Of a DNA stretch of 64,000 bases, positions 12,001 through 21,818 are shown piece by piece. Positions within the stretch are counted from its first letter, which is position 1; each line of letters begins with the position of its first letter. A program made the translations under genes and the position numbers. Under the pieces are notes generated by a model that made no database searches, had not been told where the DNA came from, and saw nothing but the letters and a program-made list of their open reading frames with translations. The stretch lies in the NCBI RefSeq assembly GCF_000773975.1, contig NZ_JRUQ01000032.1:1-64000 (forward strand). Direction: 5' to 3'. This DNA comes from Erwinia typographi (lineage in GTDB: Bacteria > Pseudomonadota > Gammaproteobacteria > Enterobacterales > Enterobacteriaceae).

Positions 12001-13236
12001 TTAGTAAAGCAGACGCGCTCGAACGGTGCCCGGAATCGCCTTCATCAGCTGTAGCGCGGTGTTTGCCACATCCTGCGGCGCATCAATATCAATCACCACG
12101 TAGCCCATTTGCGGAGTAGTTTGCAGATACTGCGCGGCAATGTTGATGCCCTGACCGGCAAAAATGTTGTTGATGGCGGTCAGCACGCCCGGCCGGTTTT
12201 CGTGAATGTGCAGCAGACGGCTCTGGTCGCCATGCGTCGGCAGCGACACTTCCGGGAAATTAACCGCAGACAGCGTAGAGCCGTTATCAGAGTACTTAGC
12301 CAGCTTGCCAGCAACCTCGATACCGATATTTTCCTGCGCCTCCTGAGTTGAGCCGCCAATGTGCGGCGTCAGGATCACGTTATCGAACTCGCACAGCGGA
12401 GAGTTGAACGGATCGCTGTTGGTGGCAGGCTCTTCCGGGAAGACGTCAATCGCCGCGCCCGCAAGGTGCTTATCAGCAAGCACTTTGCACAGCGCCGGGA
12501 TATCCACGACGGTGCCGCGAGAGGCGTTAATCAGCAGCGCGCCAGGCTTCATCATCGCCAGCTCTTCCGCGCCCATCATGTTCTGCGTGGAGAGGGTTTC
12601 CGGCACATGCAGGCTTACCACGTCGCTCATGTTCAACAGGTCGGAGAGATAACGCACCTGGGTCGCATTGCCCAGCGGCAGCTTGCTCTCAATGTCATAG
12701 AAGAATACGTGCATACCGAGGCTCTCGGCCAGCACGCCAAGCTGCATACCGATATGGCCATAGCCGATAATCCCCAGCTTCTTACCACGCGCTTCATAAG
12801 ATCCTACGGCCAGCTTGTGCCAGACGCCACGGTGCGCCTTGGCGTTAGCCGCAGGAACGCCGCGCAGCATCAGCAGCAGCTCGCCGATAACCAGTTCAGC
12901 TACGGATCGGGTATTGGAGAAAGGCGCGTTAAATACCGGCACGCCACGCTTTGCGGCGGCAGCCAGGTCAACCTGATTAGTACCGATACAGAAGCAGCCC
13001 ACCGCCACCAGCTTTTCCGCTGCGGCGAAAATCTCTTCGGTAAGGTGAGTGCGCGAACGGATACCGATAAAGTGCGCGTCGCGGATGGACTCTTTCAGCG
13101 CTTCGCTGTCCAGCGCGCCTTTATGAAATTCGATGTTGGTATACCCTGATGCGCGAAGGTTATCTACCGCGCTCTGGTGGACGCCTTCCACCAGCAGGAA
13201 CTTAATTTTGTCTTTCTCCAGTGATACTTTTGCCAT
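12001..13236 (-). CDS. serA: D-3-phosphoglycerate dehydrogenase
   Basis: SerA oxidises 3-phosphoglycerate to 3-phosphohydroxypyruvate, the first step of serine synthesis, and in this family also reduces 2-oxoglutarate. The 411 residues show the N-terminal lid domain, an NAD-binding fold with GYGHIGMQLGVLAESLG (about 158-174), the catalytic His region TPHIGGSTQEAQENIG (about 290-305) and a C-terminal ACT domain (from about 338) that binds serine for feedback inhibition. It is transcribed alone. A CRP-like site lies 217 bases upstream of its start. Confidence 0.97.
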   Translation of the reverse strand: MAKVSLEKDKIKFLLVEGVHQSAVDNLRASGYTNIEFHKGALDSEALKESIRDAHFIGIRSRTHLTEEIFAAAEKLVAVGCFCIGTNQVDLAAAAKRGVPVFNAPFSNTRSVAELVIGELLLMLRGVPAANAKAHRGVWHKLAVGSYEARGKKLGIIGYGHIGMQLGVLAESLGMHVFFYDIESKLPLGNATQVRYLSDLLNMSDVVSLHVPETLSTQNMMGAEELAMMKPGALLINASRGTVVDIPALCKVLADKHLAGAAIDVFPEEPATNSDPFNSPLCEFDNVILTPHIGGSTQEAQENIGIEVAGKLAKYSDNGSTLSAVNFPEVSLPTHGDQSRLLHIHENRPGVLTAINNIFAGQGINIAAQYLQTTPQMGYVVIDIDAPQDVANTALQLMKAIPGTVRARLLY

Positions 13237-13511
13237 TTCCCGACCCTATTTTTTGCAGACTTCAGATGTGCCAGCTTACCCTTATCTCCAGGTATTAAGT
13301 TAGCCTTCTGCCAAAATATCAAAATTTACGCCTGCGGCAATACAAACGATTGCCCACCGGGCAGCACGGCAGAGAGGCCAGGCAGCTCAATTTGGCAGAT
13401 AATCAGGGTGCAAGAGTCAGGTTCAGCAGGAACAGCCTGACTATGAAGGTTATGTGACATAAGTCACTAAATTTCACGACATTCAGAAAAGATGTTTTTT
13501 AACAGAAAATA
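13237..13511. other. Intergenic region upstream of serA
   Basis: No gene is seen here. It holds the serA promoter region on the minus strand, a CRP-like palindrome at 13453-13468 and, on its right border, the rpiA terminator hairpin. Confidence 0.6.
13453..13468. promoter_or_regulatory. CRP-like site upstream of serA
   Basis: TGTGA-CATAAG-TCACT matches the CRP consensus TGTGA-N6-TCACA at 9 of 10 positions. It lies upstream of serA and just past the rpiA terminator, so serA is the likely target. Effects of CRP on serA are reported in E. coli. The distance of over 200 bases from the serA start means the effect here is uncertain. Confidence 0.45.
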
Positions 13512-13534
13512 ACCGACGCCGGGGCGGCGCCGGT
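13512..13534 (-). terminator. rpiA terminator
   Basis: On the minus strand ACCGGCGCC pairs with GGCGTCGGT around a 5-base loop, with one G-U pair. It is followed by TTATTTTCTGTT just after the rpiA stop. Confidence 0.7.
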
Positions 13535-13538
13535 AAGA

Positions 13539-14198
13539 TCATTTTTCTATGGTTTTTACGCCGCTGGCGGTGCCGATCAGCGCAATATCCGCACCGCGAG
13601 CCGCAAACAGCCCGACGGTCACCACGCCAGGCAAGGCGTTGATGGCCTTCTCCAGCGCGATCGGGTCAAGGATTCGCAGGTTGTGTACGTCAAGAATGAT
13701 GTTGCCGTTATCGGTCAGCACATGCTGACGATACTCCGGCAGGCCACCCAGCTTCACCAGTTCCCGCGCGACGTAGCTGCGCGCCATCGGGATCACTTCA
13801 ACCGGCAGCGGAAAGCGGCCCAGCACGTCAACCTGCTTGGACTCATCCGCGATACAGACAAACTTGTCGGCAACGGCAGAGATAATCTTCTCACGCGTCA
13901 GCGCCGCGCCGCCGCCCTTAATCATCTGCATCATGCCGTTGATCTCATCAGCGCCGTCAACGTAAACCGACAGCGAATCAACCTCGTTAAGGTCGAAGAC
14001 CTGAATGCCAAGGCTTTTCAGCTTCTGGGTGGAAGCCTCAGAGCTGGAAACCGCTCCGTCGATCTGGTGCCTGATGGAGCCAAGCGCGTCGATAAAGTGG
14101 GCGGCAGTTGAGCCGGTCCCCACGCCAACCAGGGTGCCCGGCGTAACGTATTCCAGCGCGGCCCAGCCAACGGCCTTTTTCAGTTCATCCTGTGTCAT
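13539..14198 (-). CDS. rpiA: Ribose-5-phosphate isomerase A
   Basis: RpiA interconverts ribose 5-phosphate and ribulose 5-phosphate in the non-oxidative pentose phosphate pathway. From the ATG at 14198 the product is 219 residues, exactly the E. coli length, beginning [18 protein letters not shown]. The open frame extends 68 codons further upstream, but that part is unrelated to the family and would run through the argP promoter. Motifs are [21 protein letters not shown] and [12 protein letters not shown] (phosphate-binding and catalytic regions). It is divergent from argP. Confidence 0.97.
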   Translation of the reverse strand: MTQDELKKAVGWAALEYVTPGTLVGVGTGSTAAHFIDALGSIRHQIDGAVSSSEASTQKLKSLGIQVFDLNEVDSLSVYVDGADEINGMMQMIKGGGAALTREKIISAVADKFVCIADESKQVDVLGRFPLPVEVIPMARSYVARELVKLGGLPEYRQHVLTDNGNIILDVHNLRILDPIALEKAINALPGVVTVGLFAARGADIALIGTASGVKTIEK

Positions 14199-14403
14199 GA
14201 TAAGTTTAGATCCCGTACGGCTACAGTGTGCCGCTAGTATAAAACAACACCGGCAGAAATCACCGCCTTCCCGCCGCATTTGTTGGTAGTTTGGAAGACA
14301 TCCCACAAAGCCGTGCCGGGAGAAAGTCGCCATTGCCCAGGGCAAAGTGACAAAAATATGGCATAGTGCAGTTTCCACACCTGAAAGAGAGTTAACACCC
14401 AAA

Positions 14404-15300
14404 ATGAAACGCCCGGATTATCGAACGCTTCAGGCGCTGGATGCAGTGATTCGCGAGCGCGGCTTTGAGCGCGCGGCACAAAAGCTTTGCATTACTCAGT
14501 CGGCCGTCTCGCAACGAATCAAACAGTTGGAGAATATGTTTGGTCAGCCACTGCTGGTGCGAACGGTGCCGCCACGTCCGACCGAACAGGGGCAAAAGCT
14601 GCTGGCCCTGCTGCATCAGGTAGAACTGCTGGAAGAGGAATGGCTGGGCGATGAGAACGGCGGCACCACGCCCCTGCTGCTTTCGCTGGCGATTAATGCC
14701 GACAGCCTGGCAACCTGGCTGCTGCCAGCGCTGAAAACCGTATTAACGGACTCCCCGGTGCGCCTGAATTTGCAGGTTGAGGATGAAAGCCGCACCCAGG
14801 AACGCCTGCGTCGCGGAGAAGTGGTCGGCGCCGTGAGTATTCAGCCGCAGCCGCTGCCCAGTTGCCTTGTCGATCAGCTGGGCGCGCTGGATTACCTGTT
14901 CGTTGGTTCAAAAGAATTTGCGGCCCGCTACTTTCCAAACGGCGTCACTCGCTCCGCGCTGCTAAAGGCTCCGGCGGTGGCCTTCGATCATCTGGATGAT
15001 ATGCATCAGGCGTTTTTACAGCAGAATTTTGACCTGTCGCCGGGCAGCGTGCCCTGCCACATCGTTAACTCCTCGGAAGCCTTCGTGCAGCTGGCGCGCC
15101 AGGGAACCACCTGCTGTATGATCCCCCATTTGCAGATTGAGCGGGAGCTGGCGGAGGGCGAGCTGATTGACCTGACGCCGGGCCTGTTTCAGCGCCGGAT
15201 GCTTTACTGGCACCGCTTTGCGCCGGAGAGCCGGTTGATGCGTAAGGTGACCGATGCGCTGATTGCCCACGGCCACCGCGTCCTGCGTCAGCCTGAGTAA
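14404..15300 (+). CDS. argP: LysR-type regulator ArgP (lysine/arginine sensing)
   Basis: ArgP activates argO when bound to arginine and traps RNA polymerase there when bound to lysine; it was once called IciA. The 298-residue product starts [20 protein letters not shown], with the winged helix-turn-helix in residues 18-60 ([21 protein letters not shown]), followed by the periplasmic-binding-like effector domain. The start is chosen by alignment with E. coli (297 aa); an in-frame ATG 19 codons upstream falls in the promoter region. Its target argO lies about 1.5 kb downstream, after yggE. Confidence 0.95.
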   Translation: MKRPDYRTLQALDAVIRERGFERAAQKLCITQSAVSQRIKQLENMFGQPLLVRTVPPRPTEQGQKLLALLHQVELLEEEWLGDENGGTTPLLLSLAINADSLATWLLPALKTVLTDSPVRLNLQVEDESRTQERLRRGEVVGAVSIQPQPLPSCLVDQLGALDYLFVGSKEFAARYFPNGVTRSALLKAPAVAFDHLDDMHQAFLQQNFDLSPGSVPCHIVNSSEAFVQLARQGTTCCMIPHLQIERELAEGELIDLTPGLFQRRMLYWHRFAPESRLMRKVTDALIAHGHRVLRQPE

Positions 15301-15311
15301 GCCCCAAAAAA

Positions 15312-15331
15312 AGGGCTCAGCCAGGAGCCCT
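15312..15331 (-). terminator. Terminator for yggE, possibly shared with argP
   Basis: AGGGCTC and GAGCCCT pair around AGCCAG. On the minus strand the hairpin is followed by seven T, so it best serves yggE; argP ends just before it on the other strand. Confidence 0.75.
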
Positions 15332-15377
15332 CTGAACACCGGCAAGGGAGCGATGAGAGTGCTCGCCCCTGCGGGGA

Positions 15378-16103
15378 TTACTGATTGCGCTGTAGCTCAA
15401 ACACCACATCAACCTGATCGTCGAAGTGAATGCTTTTCTTCTGATAGGTTTCGGCTGCGGAAGTCATCGGCGCGGCATCGGCCATCTTGTACATGCGGAC
15501 CACCGGCATCGGCTGGTAGTTAGCCACATGATAACGGATGCTGTAAACCGGCCCCAGCTTGGCGTTAAAGCCTTTAGCCAGCTCGCCAGCCTGCTGCGTG
15601 GCGTCATCGATGGCGGCCTGACGGGCTTTATTGCGGTACTCGTCAGGATGAGCCACGCCCAGCTCGACGGAGCGGATTTCGTTAAGGCCGGACTTCAGCG
15701 CGCCGTCCAGAAGCTCATTCAGCTTGTCCAGCTGGCGCAGCGTGACCTGAACCTGGCGTACGGCACGATACCCTTTCAGGACGGATTTGCCCTCTTTGGT
15801 ATAGTCATACTCCGGCTGAGTACGCAGGTTAGCAGCATCAATGTCTTTTTGCTCAATACCATTTTTTTTCAGGAAATCAAAGTACTGCGCGACACGATCG
15901 TCCGCCTGTTTTTTAGCGTCGCCAGCCTCTTTGGCGGAGATGCTGACTTCAATCGCCAGCGTGGCAATATCCGGCGTGGCGTCAACGCTGGACTGACCTG
16001 AGGTCACAACGTGAGGACCGTTGGGCAGTTCATCTGCCAGGGCTAAAGTGGGGACGGTTGCAAATCCAAGCATTGCGGCCAGGGCCAATTTAGTAAGCTT
16101 CAC
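15378..16103 (-). CDS. yggE: SIMPL-domain periplasmic protein YggE
   Basis: YggE is a SIMPL (DUF541) domain protein linked to oxidative stress tolerance in E. coli; its molecular role is unclear. I choose the GTG at 16103, which has GGAGG six bases upstream and gives a 241-residue precursor. Its signal peptide is VKLTKLALAAMLGFATVPTL followed by ALA, with cleavage before DELPNG. An upstream ATG seven codons earlier lacks a ribosome site and adds charged residues. The SIMPL domain spans roughly residues 30-235 (DATPDIATLAIEVSI, LKGYRAVRQVQVTLRQL). Confidence 0.92.
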   Translation of the reverse strand: MKLTKLALAAMLGFATVPTLALADELPNGPHVVTSGQSSVDATPDIATLAIEVSISAKEAGDAKKQADDRVAQYFDFLKKNGIEQKDIDAANLRTQPEYDYTKEGKSVLKGYRAVRQVQVTLRQLDKLNELLDGALKSGLNEIRSVELGVAHPDEYRNKARQAAIDDATQQAGELAKGFNAKLGPVYSIRYHVANYQPMPVVRMYKMADAAPMTSAAETYQKKSIHFDDQVDVVFELQRNQ

Positions 16104-16263
16104 TGGGTTCCTCCGTGGGAGCATTCAGTCACTTCAGGGGCGAACAGGCGGTGGAAATTGCCTCACCGCCAGAGAATTGTTCCGTCAAAACGCAACAGGT
16201 TGGCATATGTTATTGCGTTTTCGGCTATCACGCTATGACCGTAATTCCTGGAGTGAGTTCCTT

Positions 16264-16884
16264 TTAGCGCATTCCCAGCGCCTGCAGCGCCAGCTTCAGC
16301 GCAATGCCCCACATCATCATGCCAACCAGCGCATTGATGATCCGCTGGGCCTTGACGGTATTCAGCAGCGGCGACAGCCAGGCCGCCAGCGAAGCCAGGC
16401 CAAAGAACCAGAGCAGCGATGCGCTGACCGATCCCAGAGCGAACCAGCTGCGGGCTTCGGCAGGAAGCTGCCCGCCGAGGCTGCCCAGCACCACAAAGGT
16501 ATCAATATAGACGTGAGGATTGAGCCAGGTGACGGCCATCATGGTGGCGAAAATCCGCCAGCGCCCCTGCTGCATGGCCTTTTCCGACGCCAGCGCGACG
16601 TTAGCGCTGAATGCCGCTCGCAAAGCCCCCCAGCCATACCACAGCAGGAATGCCACGCCTCCCCAGGTCACCAGGCTCAGCAGCAGCGGCGACTGGGTCA
16701 ACAGCGCGCTGCCGCCAAAGACGCCTGCGCAAATCAGCACCACATCGCTCAGCGTGCACAGCCCAGCGGTCATCAGATGGTACTGGCGGCGGACGCCCTG
16801 ATTCAGCACCAGCGCGTTTTGCGGCCCCAAAGGCAGGATTAATGCCGCGCCCAGGGCCATGCCCTGAAAGAAGATGGATAACAC
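16264..16884 (-). CDS. argO: Arginine exporter ArgO (LysE family)
   Basis: ArgO is an inner-membrane exporter of arginine and canavanine. The start is the GTG at 16884, seven bases after AGGAG. It gives 206 residues beginning [20 protein letters not shown], which aligns with E. coli ArgO from its first residue; the longer frame upstream is not family-like. The product is hydrophobic with about six transmembrane segments and the conserved [20 protein letters not shown] and [17 protein letters not shown] segments. Activation by ArgP, encoded nearby, is expected from E. coli. Confidence 0.94.
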   Translation of the reverse strand: MLSIFFQGMALGAALILPLGPQNALVLNQGVRRQYHLMTAGLCTLSDVVLICAGVFGGSALLTQSPLLLSLVTWGGVAFLLWYGWGALRAAFSANVALASEKAMQQGRWRIFATMMAVTWLNPHVYIDTFVVLGSLGGQLPAEARSWFALGSVSASLLWFFGLASLAAWLSPLLNTVKAQRIINALVGMMMWGIALKLALQALGMR

Positions 16885-16996
16885 CGGATAACTCCTCGTC
16901 CTGAATAATTGCAGGCGAGTGTATAAGGGAAAGATCATTAGATAAAATGGAATAAACTAATGGAATATCAGTTTAGCTAATACATGACTGACCATC

Positions 16997-17018
16997 AGGG
17001 CGAGCCGTAGCTCGCCCT
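16997..17018. terminator. Hairpin downstream of mscS
   Basis: AGGGCGAGC and GCTCGCCCT form a perfect 9-base stem around CGTA, 12 bases beyond the mscS stop. No T-run follows on the minus strand, so termination may be inefficient or the hairpin may protect the 3' end of the mRNA. Confidence 0.5.
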
Positions 17019-17029
17019 TAACGTGTTGA

Positions 17030-17932
17030 TTATTTTGACTCAGGCTGGGGCGCAGCCGCGTCCTTTTCTTCAGCCTGCTGCGCGTTGGCAGCATTAACCT
17101 GATGCAGGTGGACATCCATCTGCGGGAACGGAATGCCGATCTGATTGGCGTCCAGCGTACGCTTAAAGTTCTTCATCAGATCCCAGTAGACATCCTGCAG
17201 ATCGCCCGCGTTGCTCCAGCAGCGCACCACAAAGTTTACCGAGGAGGCAGCCAGCTCGTTCAGGCCAATCTGCACGCCCATCCCTTTCAGCACGCGCGGC
17301 TCGGCATCGACCACTTCCTGCAACAGCTGGATGACCCGGTCGACATCCGCATCGTAAGCCACGCCGATGATGAATTCATTGCGGCGCACCGGCTCACGGG
17401 AGAAGTTGACGATATTGCCAGAGATGATTTTGCCGTTTGGCACCACCACAATTTTGCCGTCGGCGGTTTTCAGCGTGGTCGAGAAAATCTGCACATTCTG
17501 CACGGTTCCCATCACGCCGATATCAATAAATTCACCGGTGCGGAACGGACGGAAGGTGACCAGCAGCACGCCTGCGGCCAGGTTGGCCAGTGAGCCTTGC
17601 AGCGCCAGGCCAATAGCCAGACCAGCGGCACCCAATACGGCGATAACCGAGGCGGTCTGTACGCCAACCCTGCCGAGAGCGGCTATCAGCGTAAAGGCGA
17701 TGATGCCGTAGCGTACCAGCGCAGACAGGAAGTCGGCCACGGTGGCATCAATATGACGCGCCCGCATCACCTTGTTCAGGCCGTTAGAAATTACGCGCGC
17801 CACTATCATCCCAACGATGATGATCGCAATGGCCGCCACAATATTAACCGCATAGCTCAACAGCAGCGCCTGGTTACGCGCCAGCCAGCCACCTGCGTTG
17901 CTGATGCCATTTACCACGTTCAAATCTTCCAT
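17030..17932 (-). CDS. mscS: Small-conductance mechanosensitive channel MscS
   Basis: MscS is a heptameric inner-membrane channel that opens under membrane tension during hypo-osmotic shock. The 300-residue protein begins [16 protein letters not shown], has three N-terminal transmembrane helices including the glycine/alanine-rich pore helix TM3 ([20 protein letters not shown], about residues 94-113), then the beta and alpha/beta cytoplasmic domains ([20 protein letters not shown]). The C-terminal tail is about 14 residues longer than in E. coli and rich in Gln, Ala and Glu. It lies between argO and fbaA as in E. coli. Confidence 0.96.
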   Translation of the reverse strand: MEDLNVVNGISNAGGWLARNQALLLSYAVNIVAAIAIIIVGMIVARVISNGLNKVMRARHIDATVADFLSALVRYGIIAFTLIAALGRVGVQTASVIAVLGAAGLAIGLALQGSLANLAAGVLLVTFRPFRTGEFIDIGVMGTVQNVQIFSTTLKTADGKIVVVPNGKIISGNIVNFSREPVRRNEFIIGVAYDADVDRVIQLLQEVVDAEPRVLKGMGVQIGLNELAASSVNFVVRCWSNAGDLQDVYWDLMKNFKRTLDANQIGIPFPQMDVHLHQVNAANAQQAEEKDAAAPQPESK

Positions 17933-18075
17933 CTAATTATCCTGTTGTTGTTCCCAATGGGAAGAAACCGTTTGCCAGCCAGGCTGACATCCCAAACCCA
18001 AAGGGTAACCAAAAATGCTGCATTCTGCCAAATAAGCAGTGAAATTAACAATTTGTTACTGCTTCGACCAAAAAA

Positions 18076-18095
18076 AAGCCCCTTTTCAGGGGCTT
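18076..18095 (-). terminator. fbaA terminator
   Basis: AAGCCCCT and AGGGGCTT pair around TTTC. On the minus strand a run of T follows, so this ends the epd-pgk-fbaA transcript. Confidence 0.85.
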
Positions 18096-18124
18096 GATAC
18101 TCATTCTCGCACTAAGCAGGAAAA

Positions 18125-19204
18125 TTACAGAACGTCAATCGCGTTCAGCTCTTTGAATGCCTGCTCCAGACGCACGATCATCGAAGACTGCGATGCACGC
18201 AGCCAGACGCGCGGGTCGTAGTATTTTTTGTTCGGCTTGTCTGCGCCTTCCGGGTTACCCAGCTGGGCCTGCAGGTAGCCTTCGTTCTTTTTGTAGTATT
18301 GCAGAATACCGTTCCATGTTGCCCACTGGGTATCGGTATCGATGTTCATCTTGATCACGCCGTAGCTGATTGACTCTTCGATTTCTGCCGCAGAAGAACC
18401 TGAACCACCGTGGAACACAAAGTTCAGCGAGTTATGCGGCAGGTTGTGTTTTTTGCTCACATAGTCCTGAGAGTCGCGCAGAATGGTTGGGGTCAGCTTC
18501 ACGTTACCCGGCTTGTAAACGCCGTGCACGTTACCGAATGATGCCGCGATGGTGAAGCGCGGGCTGATGGCATTCAGTTTTACATACGCGTAATCCACGT
18601 CTTCTGGCTGAGTGTACAGGGCAGAAGCGTCCATGTGGCTGTTGTCCACGCCGTCTTCTTCGCCACCGGTGCAACCCAGTTCAATTTCCAGCGTCATGTT
18701 GATTTTAGCCATGCGCTTCAGGTAGCCGCTACAGATCTCGATGTTTTCTTCCAGCGACTCTTCAGACAGGTCAATCATGTGAGAAGAGAACAGCGGCTTG
18801 CCGGTTTTCTCGAAGTGGGCTTCGCCCGCATCCAGCAGACCGTCAATCCACGGCAGCAGTTTCTTCGCGCAGTGGTCAGTGTGCAGGATAACCGGCACGC
18901 CGTAGTGTTCTGCCATCTGATGCACATGATGAGCGGCAGAGATAGCGCCTAAAATAGCCGCAGCCTGAGGCTTGTCTGATTTCAGACCTTTACCAGCGAT
19001 AAAGCCTGCGCCACCGTTAGAGAACTGAATGATTACCGGCGATTTTACTTTAGCGGCGGTTTCCAGCACGGCGTTGATCGAGTCGGTGCCTACGCAGTTA
19101 ACGGCTGGCAGGGCGAATTTGTTTTCTTTGGCTACTTTAAAGATCTTCTGCACGTCGTCGCCAGTCACAACGCCTGGTTTTACGAAATCAAAAATTTTAG
19201 ACAT
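18125..19204 (-). CDS. fbaA: Fructose-bisphosphate aldolase, class II
   Basis: FbaA is the zinc-dependent aldolase cleaving fructose 1,6-bisphosphate into glyceraldehyde 3-phosphate and dihydroxyacetone phosphate. The 359-residue product has the zinc and catalytic segments VILHTDHCAKKLLPW (His near 111), EIELGCTGGEEDGVDNSH and NFVFHGGSGSS, typical of class IIA enzymes. It is the last gene of epd-pgk-fbaA. The 92-base gap to pgk contains a GC-rich intercistronic hairpin (CGGGAG/CTCCCG at 19272-19288) without a T-run. Confidence 0.98.
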   Translation of the reverse strand: MSKIFDFVKPGVVTGDDVQKIFKVAKENKFALPAVNCVGTDSINAVLETAAKVKSPVIIQFSNGGAGFIAGKGLKSDKPQAAAILGAISAAHHVHQMAEHYGVPVILHTDHCAKKLLPWIDGLLDAGEAHFEKTGKPLFSSHMIDLSEESLEENIEICSGYLKRMAKINMTLEIELGCTGGEEDGVDNSHMDASALYTQPEDVDYAYVKLNAISPRFTIAASFGNVHGVYKPGNVKLTPTILRDSQDYVSKKHNLPHNSLNFVFHGGSGSSAAEIEESISYGVIKMNIDTDTQWATWNGILQYYKKNEGYLQAQLGNPEGADKPNKKYYDPRVWLRASQSSMIVRLEQAFKELNAIDVL

Positions 19205-19296
19205 ATTTTTTGTCCTGTTTCGTCGGTCGTATTAAGAGATTCGGAACCCGTTACCGGGTAAATCAGTCCGACGGGAGACGCGCTCCCGCCCAGAGA

Positions 19297-20457
19297 TTAC
19301 TGTTTCGCACGCTCTTCAAGCATGGCAACGGCTGGCAGCGTTTTGCCTTCCACAAACTCGAGGAAAGCGCCGCCGCCGGTAGAGATATAGGAAATTTTAT
19401 CTTCAATACCGAACAGATCGATGGCCGCCAGCGTATCACCGCCGCCGGCGATAGAGAATGCGTCGCTGTCTGCAATCGCCTTCGCAACGATTTCCGTGCC
19501 TTTACGGAAGTTCGGGAATTCGAATACGCCAACCGGACCGTTCCACAGGATAGTTTTGGCTTCTTTCAATAACTTAGCCATTGCCAGCGCGGTTTCGTCA
19601 CCGAAGTCCATGATCTCTTCATCATCACCCACTTCGCTCACTTTCTTCAGGGTAGCTGGCGCAGTTTCAGAGAATTCCGTGCCTACGCGAGAATCGGTTG
19701 GCACCGGGATTTTGAATTCGTCGCGCAATTTCTTCGCGGCTTCAACAAAATCCGGTTCATACAGTGACTTGCCTACTTTGTTATCGATAGCCACAAAGGT
19801 GTTGGCGATGCCGCCGCCAACGATAACGGTGTCGGCAATTTTCACCAGCGAGTTCAGCACGTCGAACTTAGTGGAAACTTTAGAACCGCCAACCACGGCA
19901 ACCATTGGGCGAGCTGGCGTTTTCAGCGCTTTACCCAGTGCGTCCAGTTCGTTGGCCAGCAGCGGACCAGCACAGGCTACCGGAGCGAATTTACCCACGC
20001 CATGGGTAGAAGCCTGAGCACGGTGAGCCGTGCCAAAAGCGTCCATCACGTAGATGTCGCACAGCGCGGCGTATTTTTTAGAGAGCGCCTCGTCGTCTTT
20101 CTTTTCGCCTTTGTTAAAGCGAACGTTTTCCAGCACCACCAGCTCACCGGCGGCAACGTCAACGCCGTCAAGGTAGTCTTTCGCCAGGCGAACAGGGCAA
20201 GAGAGTTTGTCTTTCAGATAGTTAACCACCGGCAGAAGAGAAGCCTCTTCACTGTATTCACCTTCGGTTGGACGGCCAAGGTGGGAGGTTACCATCACTT
20301 TTGCGCCCTGCTTCAACGCCGCTTCGATGGTCGGCAATGAAGCACGGATACGTGCATCAGACGTCACTTTCCCTTCTTTTACCGGCACGTTCAGATCGGA
20401 GCGAATAAGTACGCGTTTGCCAGCAAGATCCAGATCGGTCATCTTAATTACAGACAT
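19297..20457 (-). CDS. pgk: Phosphoglycerate kinase
   Basis: Pgk transfers the acyl phosphate of 1,3-bisphosphoglycerate to ADP in glycolysis. From the ATG at 20457 (AGAGG seven bases upstream) the product is 386 residues starting [20 protein letters not shown], one residue shorter than the E. coli protein; a longer frame upstream is not conserved. Substrate and nucleotide motifs are [34 protein letters not shown] and the C-terminal [13 protein letters not shown]. It sits 50 bases after epd in the glycolytic operon. Confidence 0.98.
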   Translation of the reverse strand: MSVIKMTDLDLAGKRVLIRSDLNVPVKEGKVTSDARIRASLPTIEAALKQGAKVMVTSHLGRPTEGEYSEEASLLPVVNYLKDKLSCPVRLAKDYLDGVDVAAGELVVLENVRFNKGEKKDDEALSKKYAALCDIYVMDAFGTAHRAQASTHGVGKFAPVACAGPLLANELDALGKALKTPARPMVAVVGGSKVSTKFDVLNSLVKIADTVIVGGGIANTFVAIDNKVGKSLYEPDFVEAAKKLRDEFKIPVPTDSRVGTEFSETAPATLKKVSEVGDDEEIMDFGDETALAMAKLLKEAKTILWNGPVGVFEFPNFRKGTEIVAKAIADSDAFSIAGGGDTLAAIDLFGIEDKISYISTGGGAFLEFVEGKTLPAVAMLEERAKQ

Positions 20458-20507
20458 GGTGAATCCTCTCGTTGATTCTCTAAGTTTTGACAGGCGCAAA
20501 CCGCGCC

Positions 20508-21527
20508 CTACCTGAAACCGCTTGCGGCCATCGCTAACGTCGTATCAATCATTCGGTTAGCAAAGCCCCATTCGTTGTCGCACCAGACCAGCGTTTTGAT
20601 CAGGTGCTGACCGCTGACCCGCGTCTGCGTGCCGTCCACAATGGCACTGTGCGGATCGTGGTTAAAATCTATGGAGACTAACGGTAATTCCGTATAGTCA
20701 ACTATACCACTAAATGCCCCTTCTGACGCGTTTCGCAACAGGGCATTGACCTCGCACGCCTGCACCGCCTGCCCCACGCTGACGCTCAAATCAATCGCCG
20801 TCACGTTAATCGTCGGCACACGCACGGCTATCGCTTCAAAACGGTCATTAAATTTAGGAAAAATGCGCGTAATGCCCGCGGCAAGACGAGTATCCACCGG
20901 AATGATCGACTGACTGGCCGCGCGGGTACGTCGCAGGTCGGGATGATAAGCGTCAATCACCTGCTGATCGTGCATGGCAGAGTGAATAGTGGTTACCGTG
21001 CCCGACTCGATGCCATAGGCATCATCCAGCAGTTTAATCACGGGAATAATACAGTTGGTGGTGCAGGAGGCATTGGAGACGATCAGATGGTCAGGCTGTA
21101 ACGCTTTCTCGTTTACCCCGTAAACCACGGTGGCATCCAGATCGTGACCGCCTGGGTGAGAAAAAAGCACTTTCTTCGCGCCGGCCGCCAGATGAGCCTC
21201 GCCATCGGCGCGGCTACCGTATACGCCGGTACAATCCAGCACTACATCGACGTTCAGCTCCCGCCAGGGAAGATCGTCGATTGCCGCACAATGCAGCAGG
21301 CGGATCGTATCTTCACCGACCCACAGCAGATCCCGCTCCTGGCGGACATCCCAGGCGAAGCGCCCGTGGCTGGTATCGTACTTCAGTAGATGCGCTATTC
21401 CCGCCGCGTCCGCCAGCTCATTGATGGCTACCACGGTTACCTCAGCACGACGTCCGGTTTCATAAAGAGCGCGCAGTACGTTGCGCCCGATGCGACCAAA
21501 ACCATTTATGGCAATGCGAACCGTCAT
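20508..21527 (-). CDS. epd: Erythrose-4-phosphate dehydrogenase
   Basis: Epd oxidises erythrose 4-phosphate to 4-phosphoerythronate, the entry to DXP-dependent pyridoxal phosphate synthesis. It is 339 residues, the E. coli length, and a GAPDH-fold protein: NAD-binding [17 protein letters not shown] at the N-terminus and the catalytic Cys in [10 protein letters not shown] (about residue 155). Position directly upstream of pgk distinguishes it from gapA, which is elsewhere in related genomes. The promoter of epd-pgk-fbaA should lie in 21528-21785. Confidence 0.95.
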   Translation of the reverse strand: MTVRIAINGFGRIGRNVLRALYETGRRAEVTVVAINELADAAGIAHLLKYDTSHGRFAWDVRQERDLLWVGEDTIRLLHCAAIDDLPWRELNVDVVLDCTGVYGSRADGEAHLAAGAKKVLFSHPGGHDLDATVVYGVNEKALQPDHLIVSNASCTTNCIIPVIKLLDDAYGIESGTVTTIHSAMHDQQVIDAYHPDLRRTRAASQSIIPVDTRLAAGITRIFPKFNDRFEAIAVRVPTINVTAIDLSVSVGQAVQACEVNALLRNASEGAFSGIVDYTELPLVSIDFNHDPHSAIVDGTQTRVSGQHLIKTLVWCDNEWGFANRMIDTTLAMAASGFR

Positions 21528-21785
21528 ATCACTCCTGCATCCGAATTCGGTGTAAAACTGGAGCGTTAGCCTGAGCCAGACGTTCGTATTTGTACAGGGA
21601 ATTCTTGCATCAAGGAAACTGTACTAAGCCCGTTTTTCGTCAGTGCTTATGCAAACTGAAACGGTTCAGCGAGAATAATTGAACTCAGGAATAATGGGAA
21701 TGACGAGGATCAATTGCAGCGACAATCTTTCGATCTATGTCACAGTTTTAGAAAATACCGACGAGGGATCGCAGCGGTATAAAAC

Positions 21786-21814
21786 AGCGGGGCGGAAAGG
21801 AATTCCGCCCCGCT
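21786..21814 (-). terminator. tktA terminator
   Basis: AGCGGGGCGGA pairs perfectly with TCCGCCCCGCT around a 7-base loop, just after the tktA stop. TTTT follows on the minus strand. Confidence 0.85.
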
Positions 21815-21818
21815 GGCA

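Noticed and set aside
13415..13440. GTCAGG/CCTGAC hairpin upstream of serA as an attenuator
   Set aside because: The stem is interrupted by a bulge and no T-run or leader peptide accompanies it.
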